Positions 1 to 8,981 of a DNA stretch of 64,000 nucleotides are shown piece after piece. This stretch comes from Desulfobulbus rhabdoformis (GTDB taxonomy: Bacteria > Desulfobacterota > Desulfobulbia > Desulfobulbales > Desulfobulbaceae), in assembly GCF_016919065.1 (NCBI RefSeq), contig NZ_JAFFQA010000015.1, forward strand, positions 47,409-111,408, read 5' to 3'. A program made the position numbers and the translations under genes. Each line of letters begins with the position of its first letter. The first letter of the stretch is position 1. Under the pieces are notes generated by a model that did not search any database, was not told the DNA's origin, and saw only the letters and a list, made by a program, of their open reading frames with translations.

Positions 1-1451
1 AAGGTAGCATCTTTGGGCGTCAGGTTAAGGATAGTTACCTGAAAGGGGGCCAGGGGAACAGGAAAAATGATACCCTTGTCGTCATGGTTCTGCTCAATGG
101 CTGCGGCAACCACACGGCTGACGCCAATGCCGTAGCAGCCCATGATAAAGGGTTTCTCCTGGCCATCGCTATCCTGGAACCGGGCCTCCATGGCCTCGGA
201 GTAGCGTGTGCCCAGTTTAAACACGTGTCCGACCTCGATCCCTTCTTTGAGCCCAAGCGAACCGCCGCAGGTGGGACAGCGGTCTTCCATGGTGATCTGA
301 CGCAGGTCACCGACAATGGCGGGTTTGAAATCACGCTCAGGATTGACACCTGTAAGGTGACAGCCCTTTTCATTGGCACCGGCCACCGCGTTGATCATGC
401 GCATCACCTCCTGATCCGCCACCATCTTTAACGGCAGTTCCACCGGCCCGAGATAGCCTGCTGGCAGACGGGTTGCCTGCCAGACCTGATCCTCTTCCAA
501 GGGTTCCACATCATTGGCCCCCAGCAGATTTTTCAGCTTAACGGACTGTACCTCACGATCACCACGAACCAACGCCGCGACGACCTCCTCGTCAGCCAGG
601 TAGAACATGGTCTTGATCACATCTTTGGGCTCTACCCCTAAAAACTCGGCCACAACCTTGACCTTTTTCTTGCCAGGGGTCTGCACCTTGGCAATGGCCT
701 CCAGTTCGACCTGGGATTCTTCTGCCTCGGGCAGGGTGATGGCTGCTTTTTCCACGTTGGCGGCAAAAGAGCACTCGTTGCAGATAACCAGGGTATCTTC
801 GCCGGTCTCGGCAAGAACCATGAACTCATGGGAGTACGAGCCGCCAATGGCTCCGCTGTCTGCCTCAACAGCTCGAAAATCAAGGCCGCAGCGTTCAAAG
901 ATGCGGAAGTAAGCCTCTCGCATCTTCTCATAGCTTTTGCTTGCCCCTGCATCATCCATATCAAAGGAGTAGGCATCTTTCATCACAAATTCACGCCCAC
1001 GCATCAGGCCAAAGCGAGGTCTGATTTCATCACGAAATTTGGTCTGAATCTGATAGAGGTTCACCGGCAGCTGACGATAGGACTGCAACTCGCGCCGGGC
1101 GATATCGGTCACCACCTCCTCGTGGGTGGGGCCAAGGCAGTAATCGCGGTCATGGCGATCCCGAAAACGGAGCAACTCAGGACCATATTTTTTCCAGCGT
1201 CCAGATTCCTCCCACAGATCCCCGGGCTGCACCATGGGCATGAGGATCTCCTGGGCTCCAGCACGATTCATCTCCTGACGGACAATCTCGGTGACTTTTT
1301 GCAGGGCAAGAAGGCCAAGTGGCAGATAGGTATACATGCCCGAGGTAAGTTTTCGGATGAATCCGCCCCGCACCAGGAGCTGATGGCTGATAACCTCGGC
1401 CTCCGAAGGTGTTTCCTTGGTGGTGGGTAAAAGCATCTGTGAGTAACGCAT
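1..1451 (-). CDS. proS: Prolyl-tRNA synthetase, 3' end cut by window edge
   Basis: Charges tRNA-Pro with proline in the cytoplasm. About 483 N-terminal codons are visible; the rest lies left of the window. The protein opens [15 protein letters not shown], typical of bacterial-type ProRS. The class II core shows the [11 protein letters not shown] region, the motif 2 stretch [20 protein letters not shown], and GCYGIGVSR near the cut edge. Between motifs 2 and 3 sits the YbaK-like editing insertion ([18 protein letters not shown]), which removes mischarged alanine. A CPTCGG pair lies near the end of the insertion. The ATG at 1451 has a GGAG about 11 bases upstream. It is the last visible gene of the ispG-proS run, 52 bp after ispG. 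Confidence 0.95.
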   Translation of the reverse strand, partial: MRYSQMLLPTTKETPSEAEVISHQLLVRGGFIRKLTSGMYTYLPLGLLALQKVTEIVRQEMNRAGAQEILMPMVQPGDLWEESGRWKKYGPELLRFRDRHDRDYCLGPTHEEVVTDIARRELQSYRQLPVNLYQIQTKFRDEIRPRFGLMRGREFVMKDAYSFDMDDAGASKSYEKMREAYFRIFERCGLDFRAVEADSGAIGGSYSHEFMVLAETGEDTLVICNECSFAANVEKAAITLPEAEESQVELEAIAKVQTPGKKKVKVVAEFLGVEPKDVIKTMFYLADEEVVAALVRGDREVQSVKLKNLLGANDVEPLEEDQVWQATRLPAGYLGPVELPLKMVADQEVMRMINAVAGANEKGCHLTGVNPERDFKPAIVGDLRQITMEDRCPTCGGSLGLKEGIEVGHVFKLGTRYSEAMEARFQDSDGQEKPFIMGCYGIGVSRVVAAAIEQNHDDKGIIFPVPLAPFQVTILNLTPKDAT

Positions 1452-1503
1452 GGTTCAAGTCTCCGCTTGCTAAAACACGTATAATATAAAGGAAGGCAAG
1501 AAA

Positions 1504-2589
1504 TCAGGCGCGACGCCTGTGCTCTGCCTCCAGTTTTTCCAATTCTTCCAAAAAGACTGGCAGTAAATCAGCCTCGGCCACCTTCTTGTAAATTTCGCCT
1601 TTTTTAAAGAGGATACCCACACCATTGCCGCCGGCAATACCGATATCGGCCTCACGCGCCTCACCGGGACCGTTAACAACACAGCCCATGACCGCGACCT
1701 TGATAGGGCTCTCCATGGTCTGCAGTTTCCGCTCGACCACCTCTGCCAGCGAGAAAAGATCAATACGGGTACGGCCGCAGGTGGGGCAGGAGATCATCTC
1801 CGGGCCGCGCTCTCGAATCCGTAGTGAGCGCAACAACTCATAGGCGACCCGTATCTCTTCCACCGGTTCCCGGGTAAGCGAAATACGAAAGGTATCGCCA
1901 ATGCCTTCGGAAAGCAGAATGCCCAGAGCGACACTTGATTTGACGGTGCCGGGTATGAGTCCACCGGCCTCGGTCACCCCAAGATGCAGGGGGTAATCGG
2001 TTTTTTGGGAGAGCTGGCGGTAGCCCTCAATGGTGGTCAGGGTATCCGAGGATTTGATGGAGATCTTGATCTCGTAAAACCCGTGCTGTTCCAGAAGGCG
2101 AACATTATTGAGTGCACTGGCAATCAGGGCATCGGGCCGCTCGGGGGTGGGGTAACCAAACTCCCCAAGCAGATCCTTTTCAATGGAGCCGGAGTTGACG
2201 CCAACGCGAATGGGTATCCGGTGCATCTTGGCCGCGTCCACCACCCGGGCAAGTTTCTCAGGCCCGCCAAGATTTCCAGGATTGATACGAATCCCCTGAG
2301 CACCATGCTCCATGGCGGCAACTGCCAGGCGGGCATCAAAATGAATATCCGCAATGACAGGAATGGTGCTCCCCTGGCGGAGAGAAGAGATGGCCTCGGC
2401 AGCGGCCATGTCTGGAACCGCAACGCGAATGATCTCGCATCCGGCCTGCTCAAGGCCATGAATCTGCTTGAGTGTGGCCTCGATGTCACTGGTCAGAGTA
2501 TTGGTCATCGATTGCACCGCAATAGGTGCTCCACCGCCAATAGCCACGTTTCCGACATGAATCTGTCGTGTTTTTTTCCGCGTAATCAT
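1504..2589 (-). CDS. ispG: 4-hydroxy-3-methylbut-2-en-1-yl diphosphate synthase (GcpE)
   Basis: Penultimate enzyme of the MEP isoprenoid pathway: reductive conversion of MEcPP to HMBPP using a [4Fe-4S] cluster. The protein is 361 aa, the usual length of the short bacterial form without the plant/Chlamydia insertion. The N-terminal TIM barrel carries the VQSMTNT signature near residue 26. Cluster ligands are visible as C268 and C271 (SCPTCGRTR) and C303, with the fourth ligand E310 in GCVVNGPGEA. The gene lies between tsaB and proS. dxr, earlier in the same pathway, is about 2.2 kb upstream, so two MEP genes share this cluster. Confidence 0.97.
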   Translation of the reverse strand: MITRKKTRQIHVGNVAIGGGAPIAVQSMTNTLTSDIEATLKQIHGLEQAGCEIIRVAVPDMAAAEAISSLRQGSTIPVIADIHFDARLAVAAMEHGAQGIRINPGNLGGPEKLARVVDAAKMHRIPIRVGVNSGSIEKDLLGEFGYPTPERPDALIASALNNVRLLEQHGFYEIKISIKSSDTLTTIEGYRQLSQKTDYPLHLGVTEAGGLIPGTVKSSVALGILLSEGIGDTFRISLTREPVEEIRVAYELLRSLRIRERGPEMISCPTCGRTRIDLFSLAEVVERKLQTMESPIKVAVMGCVVNGPGEAREADIGIAGGNGVGILFKKGEIYKKVAEADLLPVFLEELEKLEAEHRRRA

Positions 2590-2663
2590 CGTGGTTTTCT
2601 TTCCACTCTCATTTCACCATAATGCTGAGCGCTCTGGAGACAAACGCGCTCAGCTTCATTTAC

Positions 2664-2700
2664 GGGAATCTTGAATAATCTAATTATTCAAGCCACCCTT
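2664..2700 (-). repeat. 37-bp minimal copy of the intergenic repeat family
   Basis: On the minus strand this site reads AAGGGTGGCTTGAATAATTA then GATTATTCAAGATTCCC. Its first part matches the left end of the repeat copy at 55,721 (20 of the first 21 positions). Its last 13 bases (ATTCAAGATTCCC) equal the right end of the copies near 55.8 and 58.5 kb. It therefore looks like the two ends joined without the middle. It can fold as a 10-bp stem with a 3-nt loop. It contains the last codons and the TAG stop of tsaB, so the end of TsaB (GLNN) is encoded within the element. Confidence 0.65.
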
Positions 2701-3396
2701 TCGTTTCAAGTTTAGTTCAGCTTCCGAAGCTCGCACATAGAGCGGTACCGGGTTTTCCTCGCCAACGAAGTCGCGTTGGGTTAACAGAGCCGCTCCGCAG
2801 AAACCGATACTGGCCGCGCGCGGGTGCAGAAGGGCTGAGGAAAGCAGCTCACCCTGCGGGTTGTCCTGCAGCTGCTGGGAACAGGCAGCGACACCGGGGC
2901 CGGCAACAACTGTTGGCGTGGTGATTTTTGCTGAAAGCTCTTCCGGAGAGAGCACTTCAACCTCGCCCGTGCGTTGCCAGCACCCTTCCTGTAGCTGGTA
3001 ACAAGCTGCGTATACCTGCTGTTTGCGAGCATCAAGAACCAGGTAGACAGGTTTGTTGCCGGGGGTAAGTTGCAGGGCCAGCCCATCCAAGGTGGGGACG
3101 CCAATGAGAGGACGATCCGCAGCCATGGCGATCCCTTTGGCTGCGGCCATACCGATACGCAGCCCGGTAAAGGAGCCAGGGCCCTGGCTGACAGCGATGC
3201 CATGGAGATCGTTCCAGTTCAGGGAGAGTCCTTCCATGAGCGCACTCACAGCTCCCAACAGCCGCCTGGAGTGGGTTACCTCCGGTTGCAGGGTATTTTC
3301 GCCAAGCACCTTGCCGGTTGCCCCATCGCCTCGAGTGATGGAGACAGAACCGCAACCAGTTGCGGTCTCAATGGCCAGGATCAGGACATCAGCCAT
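2680..3396 (-). CDS. tsaB: tRNA threonylcarbamoyladenosine biosynthesis protein TsaB
   Basis: Non-catalytic partner of TsaD/TsaE in making the universal t6A37 modification of ANN-decoding tRNAs. The protein is 238 aa, normal for the family. It has the actin-like/ASKHA start (LILAIETATGCGSVSI) and the family signature GPGSFTGLRIGMAAAKGIAMA near residue 70, with the weakly conserved C-terminal half typical of TsaB. The ATG lies inside the 3' end of rseP (16-bp overlap), which implies translational coupling. The last codons fall inside the short repeat element at 2664-2700, so the C-terminal tail may have been altered by that element. Confidence 0.93.
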   Translation of the reverse strand: MADVLILAIETATGCGSVSITRGDGATGKVLGENTLQPEVTHSRRLLGAVSALMEGLSLNWNDLHGIAVSQGPGSFTGLRIGMAAAKGIAMAADRPLIGVPTLDGLALQLTPGNKPVYLVLDARKQQVYAACYQLQEGCWQRTGEVEVLSPEELSAKITTPTVVAGPGVAACSQQLQDNPQGELLSSALLHPRAASIGFCGAALLTQRDFVGEENPVPLYVRASEAELNLKRKGGLNN

Positions 3397-4466
3397 CGTT
3401 TCACCAAACGCAGGATATCGTTATAAAAAACAAAAACCATAAGAGTTCCCAGAATGGCAATACCAATCTTCTGACTGATCTCCATGGAGCGTTCACTTAA
3501 GCGGCGACGGCGTACGGCCTCCAGGGTAAGAAAAACAAGATGTCCACCATCAAGAACCGGTATGGGCAAAAGGTTGAGAATCCCCAGGTTCACACTCAAG
3601 AGCCCCATGAAGTATAACAGGTTCATCCAACCGGCTTCCATCTGCTGGCCAGCAATTTCAGCAATGCGAATCGGCCCCCCCAGCTCACTGGCCGGAATCA
3701 CCCGTTGCACCATTTTGACAATGCCCATCACCGTCAGATAGCCGAGGTTCCAGGTCTGCACAAAGGCGGCCTGCAGGGACTCGCCCACAGTGGAATCTAC
3801 ATAGTGAATCTCTTCACTACGGACAATACCCAGCATGTAACGTTGACCAACCACTTCGCCGAAAAGGTTTTTCACCTCCTGCATGGTGGGTTCGCCGCTC
3901 ACCTTCAACTCTTTTCCTTCGCGGATGACCTCAAGGGTAACCTCGGCTCCCTGGCTGCCCTTTATGGCATCAGAGACCTGCTGCCAACTCTGCATGCCCT
4001 TTCCGTTGATGGTAAGAATTTCATCACCGGCGGCAAGGCCCATCACCTGGGCTGCGGATCCCGGATTCACGGCTCCGATACGGGTGGTATCGACAGCTTC
4101 GGGCATACCGGCCAGGGAAAACATGCTAAAAAATAGAACAACAGCAAAAAGCAGATTAAACAGAGGCCCGCCAAAGATGATGCCAAAACGCTGCCAGACG
4201 GTCTTATGGGAAAAGGATCGGTGCTCTTCCACCTGTTCGACCTCATCTCCGTCATGCTCACCATACATTTTGACATAGCCGCCAAGAGGAAAGGCACTGA
4301 CAAGATACTCGGTTTCCCCCCAGGTGCGCCCAACAAGCTTTTGCCCAAAGCCTAGCGAAAACTTCAGCACACGCACACCAAAAAGTTTGGCAAAAAGAAA
4401 ATGCCCGAATTCATGAACAAAAATCAAAACACCAAGAACAAGTATAAAAGATAAAAGAGAAACCAT
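3381..4466 (-). CDS. rseP: Site-2 protease RseP-like (membrane zinc metalloprotease)
   Basis: Intramembrane metalloprotease of the S2P/M50 family. In relatives it cleaves anti-sigma factors and remnant signal peptides in the inner membrane. The protein is 361 aa, shorter than E. coli RseP (about 450) and consistent with one PDZ domain. Zinc ligands H18 and H22 sit in the first membrane helix (VHEFGH) with catalytic E19. A single PDZ region runs from about residue 125 to 190 (GSAAQVMGLAAGDEILTING). The third ligand motif NLLPIPVLDGGHL lies near residue 305 before the last helices. The position after dxr follows the common frr-dxr-uppS-cdsA-rseP arrangement, although 374 bp of non-coding DNA separates it from dxr. 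Confidence 0.94.
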   Translation of the reverse strand: MVSLLSFILVLGVLIFVHEFGHFLFAKLFGVRVLKFSLGFGQKLVGRTWGETEYLVSAFPLGGYVKMYGEHDGDEVEQVEEHRSFSHKTVWQRFGIIFGGPLFNLLFAVVLFFSMFSLAGMPEAVDTTRIGAVNPGSAAQVMGLAAGDEILTINGKGMQSWQQVSDAIKGSQGAEVTLEVIREGKELKVSGEPTMQEVKNLFGEVVGQRYMLGIVRSEEIHYVDSTVGESLQAAFVQTWNLGYLTVMGIVKMVQRVIPASELGGPIRIAEIAGQQMEAGWMNLLYFMGLLSVNLGILNLLPIPVLDGGHLVFLTLEAVRRRRLSERSMEISQKIGIAILGTLMVFVFYNDILRLVKRWLMS

Positions 4467-4840
4467 GAATATCCCGAAGAGCTATGTTCGTTCTCGCATC
4501 AGTAGCTCTCTCAAAAATCGACCGGCCCAGAGGGCAAAAGCCAGAAGAGAGACATCTGGTGCGTACTTAGACGATGGTTACCGCGCAGGCGTAGTCTCCT
4601 GCGCTATGGGTTTTTCAACTAGCCAGAATGTCGCATGAACATTTTGTGTCAAGTGGAGAAAAAAGACGAAAACAATCTCTTGCGGTGGTGGAGCCTTGCC
4701 TGGCATTTGAACAAAATATTCACCGCTGGTCAGCCCGGACAACACCACCTTCTGCAGTATTTTGGCAATAAAGAGAGTCGACGAGATTCATAGCCAAAAA
4801 ATGTGAATCTGACTCAGGCTGACCTGGTGAGAAATCCGAT
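4467..4840. other. 374-bp gap between dxr and rseP, no gene seen
   Basis: No open frame with protein-like character was found on either strand. Two structures stand out. A 7-bp inverted repeat (GCGCAGG/CCTGCGC, 4583-4604) is followed on the plus strand by TTTTT at 4610-4615, but no plus-strand gene ends there. A perfect TTGACA box on the minus strand is listed separately as a possible rseP promoter. The gap is unusual because the flanking genes are otherwise tightly packed. Confidence 0.5.
4624..4652 (-). promoter_or_regulatory. Possible promoter for rseP-tsaB-ispG-proS
   Basis: A consensus -35 box TTGACA (4647-4652, minus strand) is present, but the matching -10 position is poor (ATTCTG with 17-bp spacing or CATTCT with 16). 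The placement in a long gap upstream of rseP is sensible. The weak -10 keeps this tentative. Confidence 0.3.
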
Positions 4841-5998
4841 CTAGAGGGCCGTTATTACCTTATGGGCAGCTGAACGGGCAGCAGCATCCGCTGCAAGGAT
4901 TGCATCCAGATCCAGCTCGTTTGCCAGTGGTGCCTGGGACAGGCACGCTTCTACAGTACGGGCAATATCCAGGTAGCCAATTTTTCCTTCAAGAAAGGCG
5001 TCCACCGCCACTTCATTGGCCGCATTGAGCACTGCCGGCTGCACGCCGCCTGCACGTAAAGCGTCAAAGGCAAGACCTAAGGCAGGAAAACGGATCATAT
5101 CGGGTTGCTCAAAGCTCAAATCGCTACACTGCGATAAACTAAGACGGGGGAGCGCCAAGGGCAAGCGTTTTGGATAGGTCAGAGCGTAGCCTATGGGAAT
5201 TCGCATATCGGGTATGCCCAACTGGGCTACAACCGAGCCGTCCACAAACTCAACCAGGGAATGGACAATTGATTGTGGATGAACGACCACTTCAATGCGT
5301 TCAGGCTCCATGGAAAAAAGCCAGCTGGCTTCGATAACCTCAAGCCCTTTATTCATCAGGGTGGCGGAATCGATGGAAATTTTGCGCCCCATGGACCAGT
5401 TGGGGTGAGCTAGCGCCTGCTCGGGCTGGGCGATGCGCAGAGCGTCGAGATCCCAATCGCGAAAAGGTCCTCCAGAAGCGGTCAGGATAAGCTTATCCAC
5501 ATCCTGGCTACGTCCGGCTTCAAGGGCTTGGAAAATGGCGCTGTGCTCGGAATCGATGGGCAAGAGGCGCACACCATGGCGCTGCACCTCCTCCATGACC
5601 AGGCGCCCGGCCATGACCAGTGTCTCTTTGTTGGCAAGGCCGATATCCTTACCGGCACGGATGGCGGCAAGGGTCGGAAGCAGGCCAACAGCACCAACAA
5701 CGGCGGTGACCACCATGTCTGCGTCGGCCAGGGTGGCGATGGCTGTATTTCCTTCTCCCCCACTCAGGATTCGCGAGCGATAGGAGGCGGGCAATGTATT
5801 GGCCAGCTCTGCTGCCAGATCGGGACGGCCAATGGACACGCATTGCGGATTAAATTCCAGGACCTGCTCGGTAAGAAGTTCGACGTTACTGCCAGCAGAG
5901 AGTCCGACAATTTGAAACTGTTCGGGAAACTGACGAGCGATGGCCAGGACGTTGGTACCGATGGAGCCAGTCGAACCAAGAAGGGCTATTCGTTTCAT
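4841..5998 (-). CDS. dxr: 1-deoxy-D-xylulose 5-phosphate reductoisomerase
   Basis: Converts DXP to MEP with NADPH, the first committed step of the MEP isoprenoid pathway. The protein is 385 aa from the chosen start, the usual length. Visible are the nucleotide-binding GSTGSIGTN at the N-terminus, the [11 protein letters not shown] segment, the substrate/metal region [14 protein letters not shown] and [11 protein letters not shown], and NPNWSMG-type and [12 protein letters not shown] motifs. The start is set at 5998 because its ATG overlaps the cdsA stop as ATGA, a typical coupled junction. An in-frame ATG three codons earlier (6007) is possible. It follows cdsA in a tight run, whereas E. coli has dxr before uppS. 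Confidence 0.96.
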   Translation of the reverse strand: MKRIALLGSTGSIGTNVLAIARQFPEQFQIVGLSAGSNVELLTEQVLEFNPQCVSIGRPDLAAELANTLPASYRSRILSGGEGNTAIATLADADMVVTAVVGAVGLLPTLAAIRAGKDIGLANKETLVMAGRLVMEEVQRHGVRLLPIDSEHSAIFQALEAGRSQDVDKLILTASGGPFRDWDLDALRIAQPEQALAHPNWSMGRKISIDSATLMNKGLEVIEASWLFSMEPERIEVVVHPQSIVHSLVEFVDGSVVAQLGIPDMRIPIGYALTYPKRLPLALPRLSLSQCSDLSFEQPDMIRFPALGLAFDALRAGGVQPAVLNAANEVAVDAFLEGKIGYLDIARTVEACLSQAPLANELDLDAILAADAAARSAAHKVITAL

Positions 5999-6792
5999 TG
6001 CAGCCATTGAAAGTAGATCAGATAAAAAAGAGCGGGACCGGTAAGCAACAGACTATCCACTCGATCAAGAAGACCACCGTGCCCCTGGAGTATGGTGCCG
6101 GAATCTTTGACTCCAACCGATCGCTTAATTAAAGATTCGGTCAGGTCGCCACAGATGCCGATGCAGATAAGCACAACGGCTGCCAGCAACAGAAAGAGGG
6201 GGTGAGCTGGCTGAGGGAAGAGAAGATTCACCCCTTCGGCTGCAATTACTCCGGCGGCGACACCACCAATTCCGCCCGCCACAGTTTTTTTAGGGCTAAT
6301 CAGCGGAAAAAGTTTGCGCCTGCCAAAGGTCTTCCCGGCGTAGTAGGCTCCGGTATCAGAGCCAGCAATCATGGCAATAAACAGGAGAAGCCAATACTCC
6401 CCCTGAGGGAGGTGTCGAATCAACACCAGATGAGCAAGAGAGCCCGAGATATACAATGCCGCAAAGCCAGCAAAAACCAGGTAGTGCAATCCGTCCTCAA
6501 GTTTGCCATACCCCTGCAGAGCAAGACAAACGAGAAAAAGCAGAGAGCTAAAAAGCCCCACGGGCAGAAGCTCAAGACGACCACCGGCGACACAGGCCAC
6601 CGGAAACAGGGAGGCAAGCAGAGTCAGGATGAAACGAAATCCAGAAACCTGGGGGCAGGTCATACGGAAAAATTCGAACAACGCAACACCGGAACCGACC
6701 AGTCCAACACACCAAAAGAGAAAAGGCGTCCCCACAAAGAGCAGTACAAGCCAGCAAACTGCCAGGAGAACGCCGGGGATAACACGATTCAT
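5995..6792 (-). CDS. cdsA: Phosphatidate cytidylyltransferase (CDP-diglyceride synthase)
   Basis: Integral membrane enzyme making CDP-diacylglycerol from phosphatidate and CTP, the branch point of phospholipid synthesis. The protein is 265 aa with repeated hydrophobic segments throughout (about seven to eight likely helices). The C-terminal CDP-alcohol signature region is clear: [19 protein letters not shown] followed by [11 protein letters not shown]. It is only 6 bp from uppS and overlaps dxr by 4 bp, so it is surely co-transcribed with both. Confidence 0.95.
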   Translation of the reverse strand: MNRVIPGVLLAVCWLVLLFVGTPFLFWCVGLVGSGVALFEFFRMTCPQVSGFRFILTLLASLFPVACVAGGRLELLPVGLFSSLLFLVCLALQGYGKLEDGLHYLVFAGFAALYISGSLAHLVLIRHLPQGEYWLLLFIAMIAGSDTGAYYAGKTFGRRKLFPLISPKKTVAGGIGGVAAGVIAAEGVNLLFPQPAHPLFLLLAAVVLICIGICGDLTESLIKRSVGVKDSGTILQGHGGLLDRVDSLLLTGPALFYLIYFQWLQ

Positions 6793-6798
6793 TGTCTT

Positions 6799-7539
6799 TT
6801 ACGCACCGCTGACCTGGGCTCCGGTTTGACCAAAACGTCGTTGCCTCTGGGAGTAACTGTTGAGGGCGGCCAAGAAGGCCTCTTGATGAAAATCAGGCCA
6901 CTTAACCTCGGTGAAATAGAGCTCTGCGTACGAGGCCTGCCAGAGCAGGAAGTTGGATAGCCGGTTTTCGCCACCGGTACGGATGAGGAGATCAGGGTCG
7001 GGCTGACCAGCAGTAAAGAGGTGCTCACTGATCACAGCCTCGCTGATAGCACCAGGATCAAGAGTTCCGTTCCGGCAGTCATGCCCGATCCGTGTGATTG
7101 CCTCCACCATCTCGGCACGTCCGCCATAGTTTAGGGCGAGATTAAGGGTCATTCCTGTGCAGGAACGCGTTTCGGCGATGCTCTTTTTCAGGATTTCCTG
7201 CACATCTGCAGGCAGTTTTTGCATCTGGCCAATGCAGTTCAAACGAATATCGTTTTTGAGCATACTGCGCAGTTCGCTTTGCAGATAGTTTTTCAAGATG
7301 CCCATCAGACCACTGACCTCCCCTTCGGGCCGTTTCCAGTTTTCGGTGGAAAAGGCGTAAAGAGTCAGGTAACCAATGCCTAATTTACGGGCAACCTCAA
7401 CTATCTCACGAACCGTGTCTGCTCCGGCCTTGTGTCCGAAAAGACGCGGACGGTGGCGCTCCTGGGCCCAGCGTCCGTTACCATCCATGATGATGGCTAC
7501 GTGCCGGGGTATGGTGCTTTCAGCTTCTTGGGTCTCCAC
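6799..7539 (-). CDS. uppS: Undecaprenyl diphosphate synthase (cis-prenyltransferase)
   Basis: Cis-prenyltransferase that extends farnesyl-PP with IPP to the C55 lipid carrier used for peptidoglycan and O-antigen. The protein is 246 aa, family-typical. Catalytic D19 is in HVAIIMDGNGRWA. LYAFSTENWKRP and the IPP-binding RTGGENRLSNFLLWQASYAELYF are present. The GENRLSN form replaces the more common GE.RISN. It uses products of the MEP pathway encoded by dxr and ispG nearby. Confidence 0.96.
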   Translation of the reverse strand: METQEAESTIPRHVAIIMDGNGRWAQERHRPRLFGHKAGADTVREIVEVARKLGIGYLTLYAFSTENWKRPEGEVSGLMGILKNYLQSELRSMLKNDIRLNCIGQMQKLPADVQEILKKSIAETRSCTGMTLNLALNYGGRAEMVEAITRIGHDCRNGTLDPGAISEAVISEHLFTAGQPDPDLLIRTGGENRLSNFLLWQASYAELYFTEVKWPDFHQEAFLAALNSYSQRQRRFGQTGAQVSGA

Positions 7540-7568
7540 GATAGCCTATGTTTGCTCTACCGGCTCTA

Positions 7569-8126
7569 TCAAACAGCCATAACTTCTTTTTCTTTACCGC
7601 TGACAATCTCATCGATCTGTGCAATGAAACTATCAGTCGCCTTCTGGGATTCATCTTGAAGACGAAACATATCATCTTCAGAGATGTCTTTATCCTTCTT
7701 CATTTTTTTGAAGGTATCGTTGGCGTCCCGACGAACATTACGAACAGCGACCTTGTGCTCTTCTCCCAATTTTTTAACCTGCTTGACCAGCTCTTTACGA
7801 CGCTCTTCTGTCAGAGGCGGAATAGTCAGGCGAACAACATTGCCATCACTGCTGGGCGTGAGGCCAAGATCAGAGGCGAGGATGGCTTTCTCAATAGATG
7901 CCAGAACCTGGGGGTCCCAGGGTTTAATGGCAATCATATTGCTCTCGGGAATGGTGAGGGCGGCGACCTGTTCCAGAGTCATCTGTGACCCATAGGCGTT
8001 GACTTTCACACCATCAAGCAGGCTCAAAGTGGCACGACCGGTACGAATCTTGACCAGATCACGTTTCAACGCCTCAATGCTTGAGGCCATTTTCTCATTG
8101 AGTTGATCGATAACGGCGTTTGACAT
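7569..8126 (-). CDS. frr: Ribosome recycling factor
   Basis: Splits post-termination ribosomes together with EF-G. The protein is 185 aa, standard length, with the N-terminal helix ending in RTGRATLSLLDGVKV, the domain II segment around IPESNMIAIKPWDPQ, and the charged C-terminal helices (PPLTEERRKELVKQVKKLGEE). The start is set at 8126 (MSNAVIDQ) because GAGGA lies just upstream with good spacing; a longer frame exists. It lies between pyrH and uppS, the conserved rpsB-tsf-pyrH-frr order. Confidence 0.96.
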   Translation of the reverse strand: MSNAVIDQLNEKMASSIEALKRDLVKIRTGRATLSLLDGVKVNAYGSQMTLEQVAALTIPESNMIAIKPWDPQVLASIEKAILASDLGLTPSSDGNVVRLTIPPLTEERRKELVKQVKKLGEEHKVAVRNVRRDANDTFKKMKKDKDISEDDMFRLQDESQKATDSFIAQIDEIVSGKEKEVMAV

Positions 8127-8145
8127 ACTTTCCTCACTTAAATGC

Positions 8146-8178
8146 ACAACCCCGTCAGGTTAAGCCTGGCGGGGTTGT
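8146..8178. other. Hairpin between pyrH and frr
   Basis: An inverted repeat with arms ACAACCCCG and CGGGGTTGT plus an inner CAGG/CCTG forms a GC-rich stem in the short pyrH-frr spacer. On the minus strand no T-run follows, so it is unlikely to stop transcription towards frr. On the plus strand TTTTTT follows at 8183-8188, so it could stop antisense transcription or act as an RNA-stability element. Confidence 0.5.
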
Positions 8179-8187
8179 CACGTTTTT

Positions 8188-8895
8188 TCAGTTGGTAATC
8201 AGGGTTCCCACATCTTCCCCGGTGACGGCCTTGACGATATTGCCAGGCTTTGTCATATCGAAAACAAAAATAGGCAGATTGTTATCGCGGGCCAGGGAAA
8301 TGCCTGCGGCATCCATGATCTTGAGATCATCACGCAGGACTGTGGAAAAGGTCAGGGAATGATAGCGTATAGCATTGGGATCCTTTTCAGGATCACGATC
8401 ATAGACCCCATCAACCCTGGTGGCTTTCATGATCACATCGGCCTTAATTTCTAAGGCTCGAAGGACGGCGGCAGTATCTGTGGTGAAATAAGGATTACCA
8501 GTTCCCGCCGCGAAGATAACCACCCTTTTATGCTCCAAATGATCGAGGGCTTTAAGACGCTCGTAGGCTTCACAGACATTGAGCATGGTGATCGCCGACA
8601 TAACCTTGGCCGGAATACCGAGGTTTTCCAAACCGTCCTGGACAGCCAGAGAGTTCATAACCGTCCCTAACATGCCCATGTTATCGGCGGAACTCCGGTC
8701 CATACCACCTGCAGCCCCGGCTACGCCACGAAAGATGTTTCCCGCTCCAATGACTAAGGCGAGTTCAATTTTGAGGTTGTGCAGCGCTTGAATTTCTTGC
8801 GACAAGTACTTAATGACGTCCGTGCTGATGCCGTAGGGACGATCTCCCATAAGGGCTTCACCACTGATTTTCAAAAGGACTCGTTTGAATTTCAT
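8188..8895 (-). CDS. pyrH: UMP kinase
   Basis: Bacterial hexameric UMP kinase of the amino-acid-kinase fold, phosphorylating UMP to UDP for pyrimidine supply. The protein is 235 aa, as expected. Visible motifs are the N-terminal KRVLLKISGEALMG, GAGNIFRG near residue 52, the segment GNPYFTTDTAAVLRA, and ATRVDGVYDRDP. The start at 8895 (MKFKRVLLK) has GAGGAG about 9 bases upstream, whereas the longer frame adds a non-conserved 17-residue tail. It is followed by frr as in most bacteria. Confidence 0.96.
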   Translation of the reverse strand: MKFKRVLLKISGEALMGDRPYGISTDVIKYLSQEIQALHNLKIELALVIGAGNIFRGVAGAAGGMDRSSADNMGMLGTVMNSLAVQDGLENLGIPAKVMSAITMLNVCEAYERLKALDHLEHKRVVIFAAGTGNPYFTTDTAAVLRALEIKADVIMKATRVDGVYDRDPEKDPNAIRYHSLTFSTVLRDDLKIMDAAGISLARDNNLPIFVFDMTKPGNIVKAVTGEDVGTLITN

Positions 8896-8981
8896 ATCGC
8901 AGCTCTCCTCGTCACTTGTCTTTCCCACATTATGTCCATGGGTCATAGGTTAACAACGTACCCTCGGAGGTCCGGAAAAAA

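Noticed and set aside
4583..4604. GCGCAGG/CCTGCGC hairpin with T-run as a terminator
   Set aside because: The T-run is on the plus strand, but no plus-strand transcript is expected there. It could not end dxr.
6202..6960. 252-codon plus-strand frame opposite cdsA/uppS
   Set aside because: Overlaps two well-supported genes and has Lys/Gln-rich, non-protein-like composition.
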